Shown here in pieces: positions 21,687 through 30,392 of a stretch of 64,000 nt of DNA. The notes below the pieces were generated by a model, which saw only the letters and a list, made by a program, of their open reading frames with translations, was not told where the DNA came from and made no database searches. How positions within the stretch are numbered: the stretch's first letter is position 1; every line of letters starts with the position of its first letter. The DNA comes from Lepiota brunneoincarnata (lineage: Eukaryota > Basidiomycota > Agaricomycetes > Agaricales > Agaricaceae): positions 124,001 through 188,000 of the forward strand of contig JAEBUN010000051.1 of the NCBI GenBank assembly GCA_023014365.1, given 5' to 3'. The translations under genes and the position numbers were made by a program.

Positions 21687-21697
21687 AGCTTTAATCT
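21687..21697 (-). promoter_or_regulatory. Putative self-priming site of the E family
   Basis: GATTAAAGCTT (minus strand) lies two bases inside the LTR boundary. The LTR has its complement AAGCTTTAATC just downstream of its TATA box (sense strand; about 36,543-36,553 in copy E4). This matches the scheme seen in the Gypsy family and in element G, although the pairing partner here is about 14 nt inside the transcript. Confidence 0.5.
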
Positions 21698-21699
21698 AA

Positions 21700-22409
21700 T
21701 GTTATGATCCATGCTCCTTCTGTATCTGAGGATAACTGGAGACAGCCTTCAATCACTCTACAAGGTGTCTGAGACAGTTGGCCTTGCAGAGCTTAGTGGA
21801 TTGCGCTCAATGAGATAACAAGGGAACATGCCAAGTTAAGGCAGAGAGGATTAACAACTGCTGTTAACAAGATTAAAGCTTAAGGCTTTAATCTCTACTT
21901 GTACAGGCCTTATATACCTATGAGATGCTATATACTCGTTATAGGTTATTGGGCTGTTCTACTTGTCCTGCGCAGTCTTGACCATGATGTGCATCCTAGC
22001 TGATGGCATCCTACTGTTATTTATATATTACAATAAGTCAGTGCTCTCATTCTCCATTCCACTGCTGTGCAATGTTCCATCACTTTCCTCTGACTCATAA
22101 TTCTCTTCTCCTGATTCTATCTCCATGGATTCTCCTCCATTCTTGGTCTCCACTCTCTCGGTGCTTCCATCTGTATTGGAGGTTGGATCAGTTGATCCAT
22201 GGCTATCTTCTTCGTCCTTGGGGTATTCCAGAATATCCTCCAGGGTTATCTCCATTCCTGCATCTCTTGCCAAGTCCTGCATGGCATTGTAGTATTCCCC
22301 TTCTTTGTCTTCATATTCCTGTGCTCACAACTGGTCTGTGGTCTCCTGTACCCATCTTGTAAAGTTGAATAATTGTTCTTGTTCCTCTTGATCCAGACTG
22401 TTCATAACA
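21700..22409 (-). repeat. E-family LTR, copy E1 (5' LTR)
   Basis: 710 bp, TGTTATGATCC to TTCATAACA on the plus strand, more diverged than E2-E4. No TSD, as expected for the 5' LTR of a broken element. The U3 ORF is present but shortened (22,028-22,282 and upstream codons). Confidence 0.85.
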
Positions 22410-22770
22410 GCCCTGCTCGGCTGCCACAGTCTCAGGATATTCTTTCTTTAATCTCTACAAAGCCTGTCCAGCTCCCTGCTAGGAACTCTGCAAAACTCAT
22501 CCACTCTTCACGGATATCCTGGTCCACATATGACACTGCCCAATTTATCCTTTCTGCATCGTCTGTCATCTTTGTTATTGTGAAGAGCCATTCAAGTATC
22601 GAGAGATAATTTCTCAAGGTCTGTGGTTTTGATGCATCCCATCTGGGAGCATTATTGCTAAAGGGAATTGGCATACGCTCATGTCCCATTTTACTAGCTG
22701 TAGTCGTTGTAGACGGTGTAGTTTGGTTTGTCTGTACAGTCAGAGTTGACTGTGATATCTGTGGTACCGT
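22410..22770 (-). pseudogene. gag-like frame of the D-family element
   Basis: From the ATG at 22,689: MGHERMPIPFSNNAPRWDAS, LRNYLSILEWLFTITKMTDD, WAVSYVDQDIREEWMSFAEF, the usual fungal gag capsid pattern. The listed frame stops at 22,432; the family pattern IK.EYPETVAAEQG continues in a neighbouring frame up to the E1 boundary, so there is a frameshift. Upstream codons (STTTTASK) are in frame with the ATG. Confidence 0.65.
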
Positions 22771-23311
22771 AGAGGCACCAGGGGGGGTTTGTATGAAACA
22801 AGTTTTGGTTTGTAAATGCTAAGCTTAGTGTAGGAACAGTCTGACTGTCCTGGCTTTCGGTGTGCAGAATATGCACTATGTTGCAAGCTGAGGCTGGAAG
22901 CCTTATAGTAATTCTAGGAGCAGTAGAGATTGGTGGTGCAACTTCTCTCAATACTGCAACTGTTAAACTGCTTGCTGTGCTCGCAGTTATAGAACTAGTA
23001 GGATCTTTTTGCTTTGAGGAGGTACTAGTGGCAATGAGGCCTTCAGAACCTTCTGGCCAATTAGAATTCCAAGTAGTTCTCTGTTTTGGGGGGTCAACCT
23101 TCCTGAGACTGCTCTCGAAGGATGTTTTGGGTGACTTTATGGTCTTTGCTTGAACCTTTTTTCTGCTTTGCAGGTGAAAGGCAGGCCAGTGTCTAAGTCT
23201 TTTGGTGCTTGTCTCATGAAATTCAACTGAAAACCCCCCTTGTGGTGGGCTCCAGATGAAAAGGTGGAAACATTCATGGATTTTTAATATGGATAGAGGG
23301 CTTGTTTTCAC
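22694..23311 (-). other. Open frame in the D-element leader, 205 codons, function unknown
   Basis: Starts inside the D LTR at 23,311 and runs to a TAG just before the gag ATG, in a different frame. Composition is Ser/Thr/Pro-rich, with no recognised motif. It could be a leader protein, the displaced N-terminus of gag, or chance. Confidence 0.35.
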
Positions 23312-25256
23312 TAAGCTTAGCCAAAATTCGATAAGCTTAAGCTAATACAAGTGATATGAGATGGATAATGAACAGTTTTGTCTTTTAGGGTGTTCTAGGG
23401 GTGCGTTCTGACAGCGAAATTCAAGAGGGTAGTTTTTTAGAGGTTAATAAACAGCCATTGAAGTTATCTTAGCTGTACAGTGCAACAATGAAAGGACAAT
23501 CCCTGTCAATTCAAAGCATGGGGTCTCTGGTCTCTGGTCTCTGGTCTCTGAACTCTGTTCTCTGTCTCTGTCTCTGTCTCTAGCACTCTGGAACTCTAAA
23601 CTCTGGACTCTGTTCTCTGTCTCTGTCTCTGGGTTGGTTGATGACCAAAGAAATCACACTTAACCTAAATAGTCCTTTGAAACTGTTCTTGATCACAGCT
23701 CGCAGACTTGCATGTGGAAGCGGGGGTGAGACCTCCCCCTTCTCCACAAACAAGCACAACCGTATTTATATTGTTTAGATACATACATACAAGAGATAGT
23801 ACATATGAAATAGAAAACAATAAGCTTAATTGTTACAGGTACTGCAGAATATTTTTGGAAGGTTCAGCAGCATTTCTACCTTGCCCTGGGTTATGGGTTT
23901 TTCTCTGATTGACAAGTGGCAATCCAGCCAGACGTGTTCCATGCTCATCTGCATTATTCCACATCCATGCGAGCAAGTTAAGCCTCTGGATCAATTATGA
24001 TTGGAATGTATGGCATATGGACAATCCCTTGATCCATTGTAATTAATCTCAGTCAGGCAATATGCTGAGGTGCCAGGACCCACAAAGCACTTGTTAATTA
24101 TGAGTCTTTGATATGTCTAGGGTTTTGGGCATCGGGTGTTGCCTCCTGAATGTTGGACGTTCCATTCCATGGTCCAGTCATCATTATTGGGCTTGCTATG
24201 GGTGTAATACACCTGCCACAGCCACTATGTACATTCTTTAGGATCCAACAAATCCGAGTTCATCAGAAAACTGCTTGTAAGGTCTCTGGATGTGACCAGA
24301 GTATACTCGATAGGCTATGTAGAGTCCAGAATCCCTCCAGAGAGCGTTCTGATAGCTTGGTTCACTAAGCTTAGTGATAATGTGTTATGATCCGTGCTCC
24401 TTCTGTATCCGAGGATAACTGGAGACGGCCTTCAATCACTCTACAAGGTGTCCGAGACGGTTGGCCTTATAGAGCTTAGTGGATCGCGCTCAATGAGATA
24501 ACGAGGGAAGACGCCAAGTTAAGGCAGAGAGGTAAACGACCGCTGTTAACAAGATTAAAGCTTAAGGCTTTAATCTCTACTTGTACAGGCCTTATATACC
24601 TATGAGGTGCTATATACTCGTTATAGGTTACTTGGCTGTTCTACTGGTCGTGCGCAGCCCTGACCATGATGCACATCCTGGCTGATGGCATCCTAGCGTT
24701 ATTTATATTACAATGAGTCAGTACTCTTGCTACTGCTGTGCGATGTTCCATCACTTTCCTCTGACTCATAATCTTCTTCTCCCGATTGTATCTCCATGGA
24801 GTCCTCTCCGTTCTCGCTCTCCATTCTCTCAGTGCTTCCATCCGTATCGGAGGTTGGATCGGTTGATCCATGGTTATCTTCCTCGTCCTCGGGGTATTCC
24901 AATATATCCTCCAAGGTTATCTCCATTCCTGCTTCTCTCGCCAGGTCCTGCATGGCGGTGTAATATTCCCCTTCCTCGTCTTCGTATTCTTGTGCCCGTA
25001 GTTGGTCTGTAGTCTCCTGTACCCATCTTGTAAAGTCGAACAATAGTTCTTGTTCCTCCCGGTCTGGACTGTTCATAACATAATGAGCTGGTTTGAACAC
25101 TTCTGAGGCTCAAATATCCTCAGTTCGGTCGAACTGGCTACTACAGGACATAGTACCAATCCTCTATAGGGTTCTTTAATGATATAGCCAATGATTCTAT
25201 GTAGAGAATCATTCTGGAGTACGGAATTCATGTATAGGCATGAAATCAGTGTATCA
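23257..25256 (-). repeat. D-family LTR, second copy, split by E2
   Basis: Matches 14,512-15,812 along its length, from TGAAAAGGT to GTATCA. The E2 solo LTR (24,383-25,080) with TSD TAATG interrupts it. Confidence 0.88.
24383..25080 (-). repeat. Solo LTR E2, TSD TAATG, with U3 ORF
   Basis: 698 bp, TGTTATGATCCG to TTCATAACA on the plus strand. Perfect TSD TAATG at 24,378-24,382 and 25,081-25,085. On the minus strand an ORF starts at LTR base 5 (ATG in TGTTATGAAC) and runs about 122 codons to 24,708, ending before a TATA box. The product is acidic and Ser/Glu-rich (DILEYPEDEEDNHGSTDPTS); no domain recognised. Confidence 0.9.
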
Positions 25257-25479
25257 TCGGTATATAAAGGCTTGTACAAGTAGAGATTAAAGCCTTAAGC
25301 TTTAATCTTGTTAACAGCAGTTGTTAACCTCTCTCTGCCTTAACCTGGCATGTTCCCTTGTTATCTCATTGAGCATGATCCACTAAGCTCTGCAAGGCCA
25401 ACCATCTTGGACACCTTGTAGAGTGATTGAAGGCCTTCTCCAGTTATCTTCAGATACAGAAGGAGCAAGGATCATAACA
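25257..25479 (+). repeat. E-family LTR fragment E5
   Basis: From the TATA region (GGTATATAAAGG) to the LTR end (GATCATAACA), plus orientation. The U3 half is missing; it was probably lost with the far side of the D-element insertion. Confidence 0.75.
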
Positions 25480-26268
25480 CATTCTGATCCACAGTTCAAT
25501 GTACAAAACAGTCACAAATTTGCAGCTCTCTATACATATGTCCTCTATGCCTCTATATATGGGTTGTGGCCAAACAGATGCCTGAATACTGCTAATATCT
25601 TGTTTAACTCACCAGCTTGCCAAACAGGATGAGCACTATAAGTAGATCCCTCTCTTCCTGCTGACAACAATAAAACCTCCAGTATATTAATCTACCATAT
25701 TCCAATATTTAATACCAATGAAAAGCAATCTTACTAAAACTGTTGCAATTTCCTAAGGCCTGAAAAACAATAATATGTGTGGTATACCTATTCCCCCCCT
25801 TTGAGGTGTTTTCCCCACCCCTCTGGACCACCATATATTACATTGTTTTTTATCCATGACATTTTCTGGCACAAATATCTAGACTTACTGTTGAATATGA
25901 CCTTACCAAAAATGTTGTTTTTTCCTACATCTTGAGAAACAACACTATCCATAACTATTTACACACTTCACTCTTTAATGTCACATTTTACAACCCCTAG
26001 GGTCTCACAGTGGGTGCTTGAGCAAATCTGGAAATGTTGTAGTTTTCTTACTACAAATTGGCCAGTATATATTCAGAAATATCTTCAACAGAATCTGAGG
26101 AGATTTTATATTTATTCTTAGTATTTCTACCCTTTCCCCACTTCTCTCTGCACCATCACCTCTCATGAACAAAACAAAATCAATGTTGTATGTGTTGCTA
26201 ATGGGCATCAATTGCCATCAATGGAGTTCTCCACATCCCCAGTGATTGCATGCCCTTGGGAGGGTCAA
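25480..26268. other. Unannotated AT-rich stretch
   Basis: No gene or repeat recognised. It lies directly downstream of the F-box gene whose stop is at 26,269-26,271, so part of it is probably its 3' UTR and old intergenic DNA. Confidence 0.4.
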
Positions 26269-26292
26269 TTACTGAGCATGGTACTTAGGGCT
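26269..26292 (-). pseudogene. Last codons of the F-box gene, separated by Gypsy C
   Basis: Removing Gypsy C and one GAGAG joins this stretch to 38,198 in frame: the frame ...ECILTL continues as SPKYHAQ and then TAA (26,269-26,271). Gypsy C therefore inserted a few codons from the end of the F-box coding sequence. Confidence 0.65.
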
Positions 26293-26297
26293 GAGAG

Positions 26298-26684
26298 TGT
26301 TACCTGGGTTAGGGGTTCGCTCTTGAGTAGCATGGGGTTCGACACAGGATGTCTATACAGACTTGGTCCTGTCCTACTGAGCGTGACTTGGAGACGACAG
26401 AGCACTATAGTCCAGCTGGTTTTAAGGGCAAAGAGATATAGGAGGCAAGAACTGTATAACACTAAGATAAGGATACAAGGTATTGTACCGTATCCTTATA
26501 TACTCCTAAGTGTGGCTGTGCTCCTACTATAATAGTTTGGACCGGGGTAACTATGAGTCAGAGATAAGAAAACATGAGGCATATACTAAGAATAGTCCTT
26601 CTGATGTACACTACTGATGGTTTCATAGTGACATGGGAATGTGAACTAAAAGTAACCGTCCTTCTGATGTGGCTTCTGATAACA
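26298..26684 (-). repeat. 3' LTR of Gypsy C
   Basis: 387 bp, preceded by GAGAG. Pairs with 37,806-38,192. Confidence 0.95.
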
Positions 26685-27223
26685 TTAGGTCCGTTTCTAG
26701 AGTTGTTTTCCATACAACTTGTTAGTTTCCTTCTTCTGGGTACTCGGCTAGGTAATTTGGTTCATAGTAATTGATCTGTGGTTGGTCGGTGGAGTCTGGT
26801 CTGGGGGGAACGACGGGGGAGAAGGTGGGAGTGGGAGTTCTGTGAAGATCGAGTATGGTGGCGGTTTCTGGGGATGGGGGTTGTCCTGGGTAAAAGATGT
26901 CGTATAGAAGGCATCTGAAATGGGGACTTTTGATCCTTTCTTCTGGTGGGGTGATTTGGTTTGTTTCAGAAGGAACCGCATGGTTCTCCTGTAATGTTTG
27001 ATTCGGCCACATCATTGTAGCATTCCTCGTAGTAATCGTCATGGGTGAGGTCAATGTATTGATGGTGAGTTGTGGGAGTGGTCGAGGGATGGGTTGTAGG
27101 ATTTCTGGAGTAGGGGGCGTGTCGAGTCTTTCGACTTGGGCATTCAGTCCGTTTATGGCATGGTTGGAAGACAGCGCAGTGGGGGCATCTGTATTTGATG
27201 CAGTCGTATGAGTAGTGCCCTGG

Positions 27224-27534
27224 TGTAAGGGGACTATATCCCCTTACGCAAGGTACGTCTAGGGGTCTGTGGTTGGGTATCCGTGCTCGGCCTCTCTAGC
27301 CGATGCCCGATGCCTAAGCCCGGCCTCGGCCTTCGGCCACCCCCATCCCCAAGTCTAACCCACGTGCGACTGACGTTGTTTGTATATTGCTTGCGTACGT
27401 TATGTTCTAGTAGCTACGTAGTGTTTGGCTACCCGGTCTGTGCGCAGGCCTCTATGTATATAAGTAGTGTGGGTGTCGATTGTATTCGCCACCCAAATAT
27501 CAACTTGGTTCCGGTGCTCTTACTTCCCCTAACA
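27224..27534 (+). repeat. 5' LTR of element G
   Basis: 311 bp, TGTAAGGGG to CCCCTAACA. Starts with a perfect 9-bp inverted repeat (27,225-27,233 with 27,239-27,247). Confidence 0.95.
27456..27464 (+). promoter_or_regulatory. TATA box of element G
   Basis: GTATATAAG, 35 nt upstream of ACCCAAATAT at 27,491, the sequence complementary to the primer site and thus the likely transcript start. Confidence 0.65.
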
Positions 27535-27536
27535 GA

Positions 27537-27546
27537 ATATTTGGGT
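27537..27546 (+). promoter_or_regulatory. Self-priming site of element G
   Basis: ATATTTGGGT, two bases after the LTR end, is the exact complement of ACCCAAATAT in the LTR (27,491-27,500). Same geometry as in the Gypsy elements, but a different sequence. Confidence 0.72.
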
Positions 27547-27615
27547 CTCTACGCAGACTCGCCAATCTAGCCCTCTGCACCCCACCTACCCTGTCTTCTC
27601 AGCTCTAACGCTAGT

Positions 27616-28767
27616 ATGCCCCGCCGAAAGTCCTCAGGCAAACAGAAAGCGACTGTGCCCGCCCTACCGACAATGGCCCCTGCCTCGGCAGGACCCTCGC
27701 GTTCAGGCGAGGATACTCAGGCCTTACTGGCCCGGATCGGCGAGCTTAACCGCTCGATCGGTTCGCTCTCATCCCGCCTGCGCACCCTTGAGGATCGCAC
27801 CTCGACGGCTGCTGCCGGTCCTACTCCAGCTGTCATCCAAGCAGCTACTACCCAGAAGGGTCGCTCGCGGATCTCCGCGGATGTCCCACGCACTTCTAAC
27901 CGCCCGGGCCCCACTCGCCCCGCGGTAAAAGGCACCTCTACCGCCCTCCCGCTGTCGGCTCACTACCCACGGGACGACGAGGCCGATCGCTATCAGGCCA
28001 CCCTTGTCATCGCCGACGACATGGGTGGGCACGTGGTTGGTCGCGGCGGCCGCGGCCTTAAACAGGTCGCCGACATTAGTGGCGCTCACCTCCGGGTCTA
28101 TTCTGTGGCCACGGATGGTGCCGACGAGCGCCATGTCTCTATCAGGGGGACCGAGCAGCAACTCGGTGATGCCCTTGTGGTATTAGGTAAGCGGATTGCG
28201 CGCAAGCGCGTCCACCTTCCCAAGACGAAGAAGGAGAAGACAACGGCGGCTTCCGGCCCCGCCCCAGCGGCCCCCGGACCGTCCGCTCCTGCAGCGGCGC
28301 AGGCTCCCGCTCCAGCTCGTGTGGATCCCACTGCCTCCGGCTCTGCTACCCCGGTCCCTGACTGGGTGCATCCGGGTGCACGGTCTTCCTCGCAGGCCTC
28401 TTCTGTCGCTCCCACTCCCCCCATGATCTCTACCCCGGCCGGCGTCCCATCGACTACTATGCGTACGGCCGCACCTACTCCCACCCCTATGCGCTCGCCC
28501 GCGGTTTCTTGGCAACCGTCGCGCGGCTCCCCTATGCCCATCTCTACCCCCTCCGGTGCGTCTACTCCCGGAGTCCCATCAGTCCGGATGGGAAGCGCTA
28601 CCCCTACCCCGGCCTTGACCCCGATGGAGGTCGACAGTGTCATCTCGACCTGGGGCCAGGGACTTCCGCCTGTCGCCTACCCGGCCCGTCTCGACTATGC
28701 CCGTTCCCTTCTGGCGGATGGGCTTGTCATTCGGCTCGTGGATGGTCGCTGGGCTCGTGCTGCTTAG
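27616..28767 (+). CDS. KH-domain gag-like protein of element G
   Basis: 383 residues from ATG at 27,616 to TAG at 28,765-28,767. Residues 1-110 are basic and Ser/Pro-rich with a short coiled-coil stretch at about 32-62 (LLARIGELNRSIGSLSSRLR). Residues about 125-195 form a KH RNA-binding domain with a classical GxxG loop, G142-R-G-G145, flanked by the hydrophobic strand ATLVIADD and by GAHLRVYS. Residues 196-340 are Ala/Pro/Ser/Thr-rich low complexity. The last 40 residues (PMEVDSVISTW...GLVIRLVDGRWARAA) are ordered-looking. No protease or zinc knuckle. Likely role: binds the element RNA and takes the place of gag. I infer this from position; no KH gag is a textbook case. Confidence 0.85.
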   Translation: MPRRKSSGKQKATVPALPTMAPASAGPSRSGEDTQALLARIGELNRSIGSLSSRLRTLEDRTSTAAAGPTPAVIQAATTQKGRSRISADVPRTSNRPGPTRPAVKGTSTALPLSAHYPRDDEADRYQATLVIADDMGGHVVGRGGRGLKQVADISGAHLRVYSVATDGADERHVSIRGTEQQLGDALVVLGKRIARKRVHLPKTKKEKTTAASGPAPAAPGPSAPAAAQAPAPARVDPTASGSATPVPDWVHPGARSSSQASSVAPTPPMISTPAGVPSTTMRTAAPTPTPMRSPAVSWQPSRGSPMPISTPSGASTPGVPSVRMGSATPTPALTPMEVDSVISTWGQGLPPVAYPARLDYARSLLADGLVIRLVDGRWARAA

Positions 28768-28799
28768 GACGAAGGAACCGAGTCGTCGGGTCATCGACT

Positions 28800-28815
28800 C
28801 TTAAGAGGGGGCTGG
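28800..28815 (+). promoter_or_regulatory. Putative polypurine tract of element G
   Basis: AAGAGGGGG run followed by CTGG just before the 3' LTR at 28,816. The purine run is not flush with the LTR, so the exact priming point is unclear. Confidence 0.45.
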
Positions 28816-29126
28816 TGTAAGGGGACTATATCCCCTTACGCAAGGTACGTCTAGGGGTCTGTGGTTGGGTATCCGTGCTCGGCCTCTCTAGCCGATGCCC
28901 GATGCCTAAGCCCGGCCTCGGCCTTCGGCCACCCCCATCCCCGAGTCTAACCCACGTGCGACTGACGTTGTTTGTATATTGCTTGCGTACGTTATGTTCT
29001 AGTAGCTACGTAGTGTTTGGCTACCCGGTCTGTGCGCAGGCCTCTATGTATATAAGTAGTGTGGGTGTCGATTGTATTCGCCACCCAAATATCAACTTGG
29101 TTCCGGTGCTCTTACTTCCCCTAACA
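28816..29126 (+). repeat. 3' LTR of element G
   Basis: 311 bp, followed by TSD CCTGG. One difference to the 5' LTR, a CpG/CpA pair. Confidence 0.95.
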
Positions 29127-29571
29127 CCTGGGGCATATTGCTTGCATCCGAGGCAGGCAAATTGGGGGCAATCCATGGCCCAGTGTCCTGTGTGTCTGCA
29201 TTGGATGCAGACTGATCTGTCGGTGGTTTGGGGGTTGGTTCATGAGTGAATGGGGTTGGGGGAGTTCCGAATTGGGACGTTGTTACTGGCGACAGTGTGG
29301 GTGGTGTCCTTGGTGGGGGTGAGAAGTCTGAAGGGATTTCTGATACTGGTGGGCTTTCTTCCCTTGTTGGGGACGGTGGTGATGATAGCGGCAGTGATCG
29401 TCGTGGTAGTGGTGGGGATGGTTGCGGTGGGGGGCTGCAAGGTATGTACCTCATCTTGTTTGGGTAGGTTCTTTGACACCTCGGACATGAGGCCCGATCT
29501 TGAGTGGAGAAGTCGCTCGAGTGATTCTGCCCAGGCGCGTTGTGTATTGTACGCAGTAGTGAGAGCCTTAG

Positions 29572-29958
29572 TGTTACCCGGGTTAGGGGTTCGCTCTTGA
29601 GTAGCACGGCGTTCGTGGCAAGATGTCTATACAGACTTGGTCTTGTCCTACTAGGCGCGACTTAGAGACGACGGAGCACTATAGTCCAGCCGGTTTTAAA
29701 GGCAAAGAGATATAGGAGGCAAGAACTGTATAACACTAAGATAAGGATACAAGGTATTGTACTGTATCCTTATATACTTTTAAGTGTGGCTGTACTCCTA
29801 CTATAATGGTCCAGACCGGGGTAACTATGAGTCAGAGATAAGTAAACATGAGGCGTATACTAAGAATAGTCCTTCTGATGTACACTACTGATAGTTTCAT
29901 AGTGACATGGGAATGTGAGCTAAAAGTAACCGTCCTTCTGATGTGGTTTCTGATAACA
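29572..29958 (-). repeat. Solo Gypsy LTR, TSD CTTAG
   Basis: 387 bp, TGTTACCCGG to TGATAACA, with perfect TSD CTTAG (29,567-29,571 and 29,959-29,963). Closer to LTR A than to LTR C (GCACGGCGTTCG, GTCTTGTCC shared with A), so it comes from another copy than its host. Confidence 0.94.
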
Positions 29959-30392
29959 CTTAGTCTGTCGTATGTGGTGGGTATAGTCGTACCAGAGTTG
30001 TCAGTCATATTCTGAAATTGAAGTGTGTTCCAATTTAGTCGTAAAGGCTCCGTCGGTGGCAGTCTCACGCAGATCTCTGTCAGAAGGGTGATCTGGTCCA
30101 TATGATTGTACTCCAGCTGTATGGTATCTAAGGGAGGTGGCTGGGGCGGCTGTTGGTTCTGGGGTGTCGTTGGGGTTGGGGGTCTCGTCCCTGAGGGAGG
30201 CATATGTTGTGGCAAAGGTGTGAGAGGGGGTGTAGGGAGATGGGGCCGGAACAGGAGTTGTTTGAAGTGTAGTATGTTCGACGCTTGCATTGTTTATGAT
30301 GACAATGGAAGATGATGAGGAAGTTGGTGAAGGTGTTGTTAAAAAAGGGGGGGTAGTTTGGGGGCGAGTGAGGTCAAGATTCATGGGCATTT

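Larger units (their letters stand above)
20045..22409 (-). mobile_element. E-family LTR element: 5' LTR and gag, 3' part lost
   Basis: Read on the minus strand: LTR of family E (22,409 to 21,700), a primer-like site, a low-complexity leader, then gag broken by a Gypsy solo LTR. The element stops near 20,045. It has no TSD because only its 5' part remains. Its right end lies inside the gag of the D-family element, so it inserted there. This identifies the 698-bp E repeats elsewhere in the window as solo LTRs of a retrotransposon. Confidence 0.65.
22410..25256 (-). mobile_element. D-family LTR element: 5' LTR and gag, 3' part lost
   Basis: The D LTR (23,257-25,256, split by solo LTR E2) is followed on the minus strand by a leader and a gag-like frame that is cut at 22,410 by the E-family element. 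No right-hand TSD was found. The right end abuts an E-LTR fragment at 25,257. Confidence 0.65.
27224..29126 (+). mobile_element. Element G: short LTR retroelement encoding a KH-domain protein
   Basis: 1,903 bp with two 311-bp LTRs that differ at one position (27,351 A versus 28,943 G) and a perfect TSD CCTGG (27,219-27,223 and 29,127-29,131). Internal region of about 1.28 kb with one 383-codon ORF and no protease, RT, RNase H or integrase. It is GC-rich and CpG-rich, unlike its surroundings, which together with the LTR identity marks a recent insertion. It must be moved in trans. Inserted in ORF3 of Gypsy C. Confidence 0.93.

Noticed and set aside
24383..25080. E repeats as DNA transposons (TGTTATGA ends look like inverted repeats)
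   Set aside because: 5-bp TSDs, TG..CA ends, an internal TATA box and copy E1 in front of a primer site and gag fit solo LTRs better.
28098..28643. 181-codon minus-strand frame antisense to the KH protein
   Set aside because: Shadow of a GC-rich coding region; no motif, and the plus-strand ORF has the KH domain.
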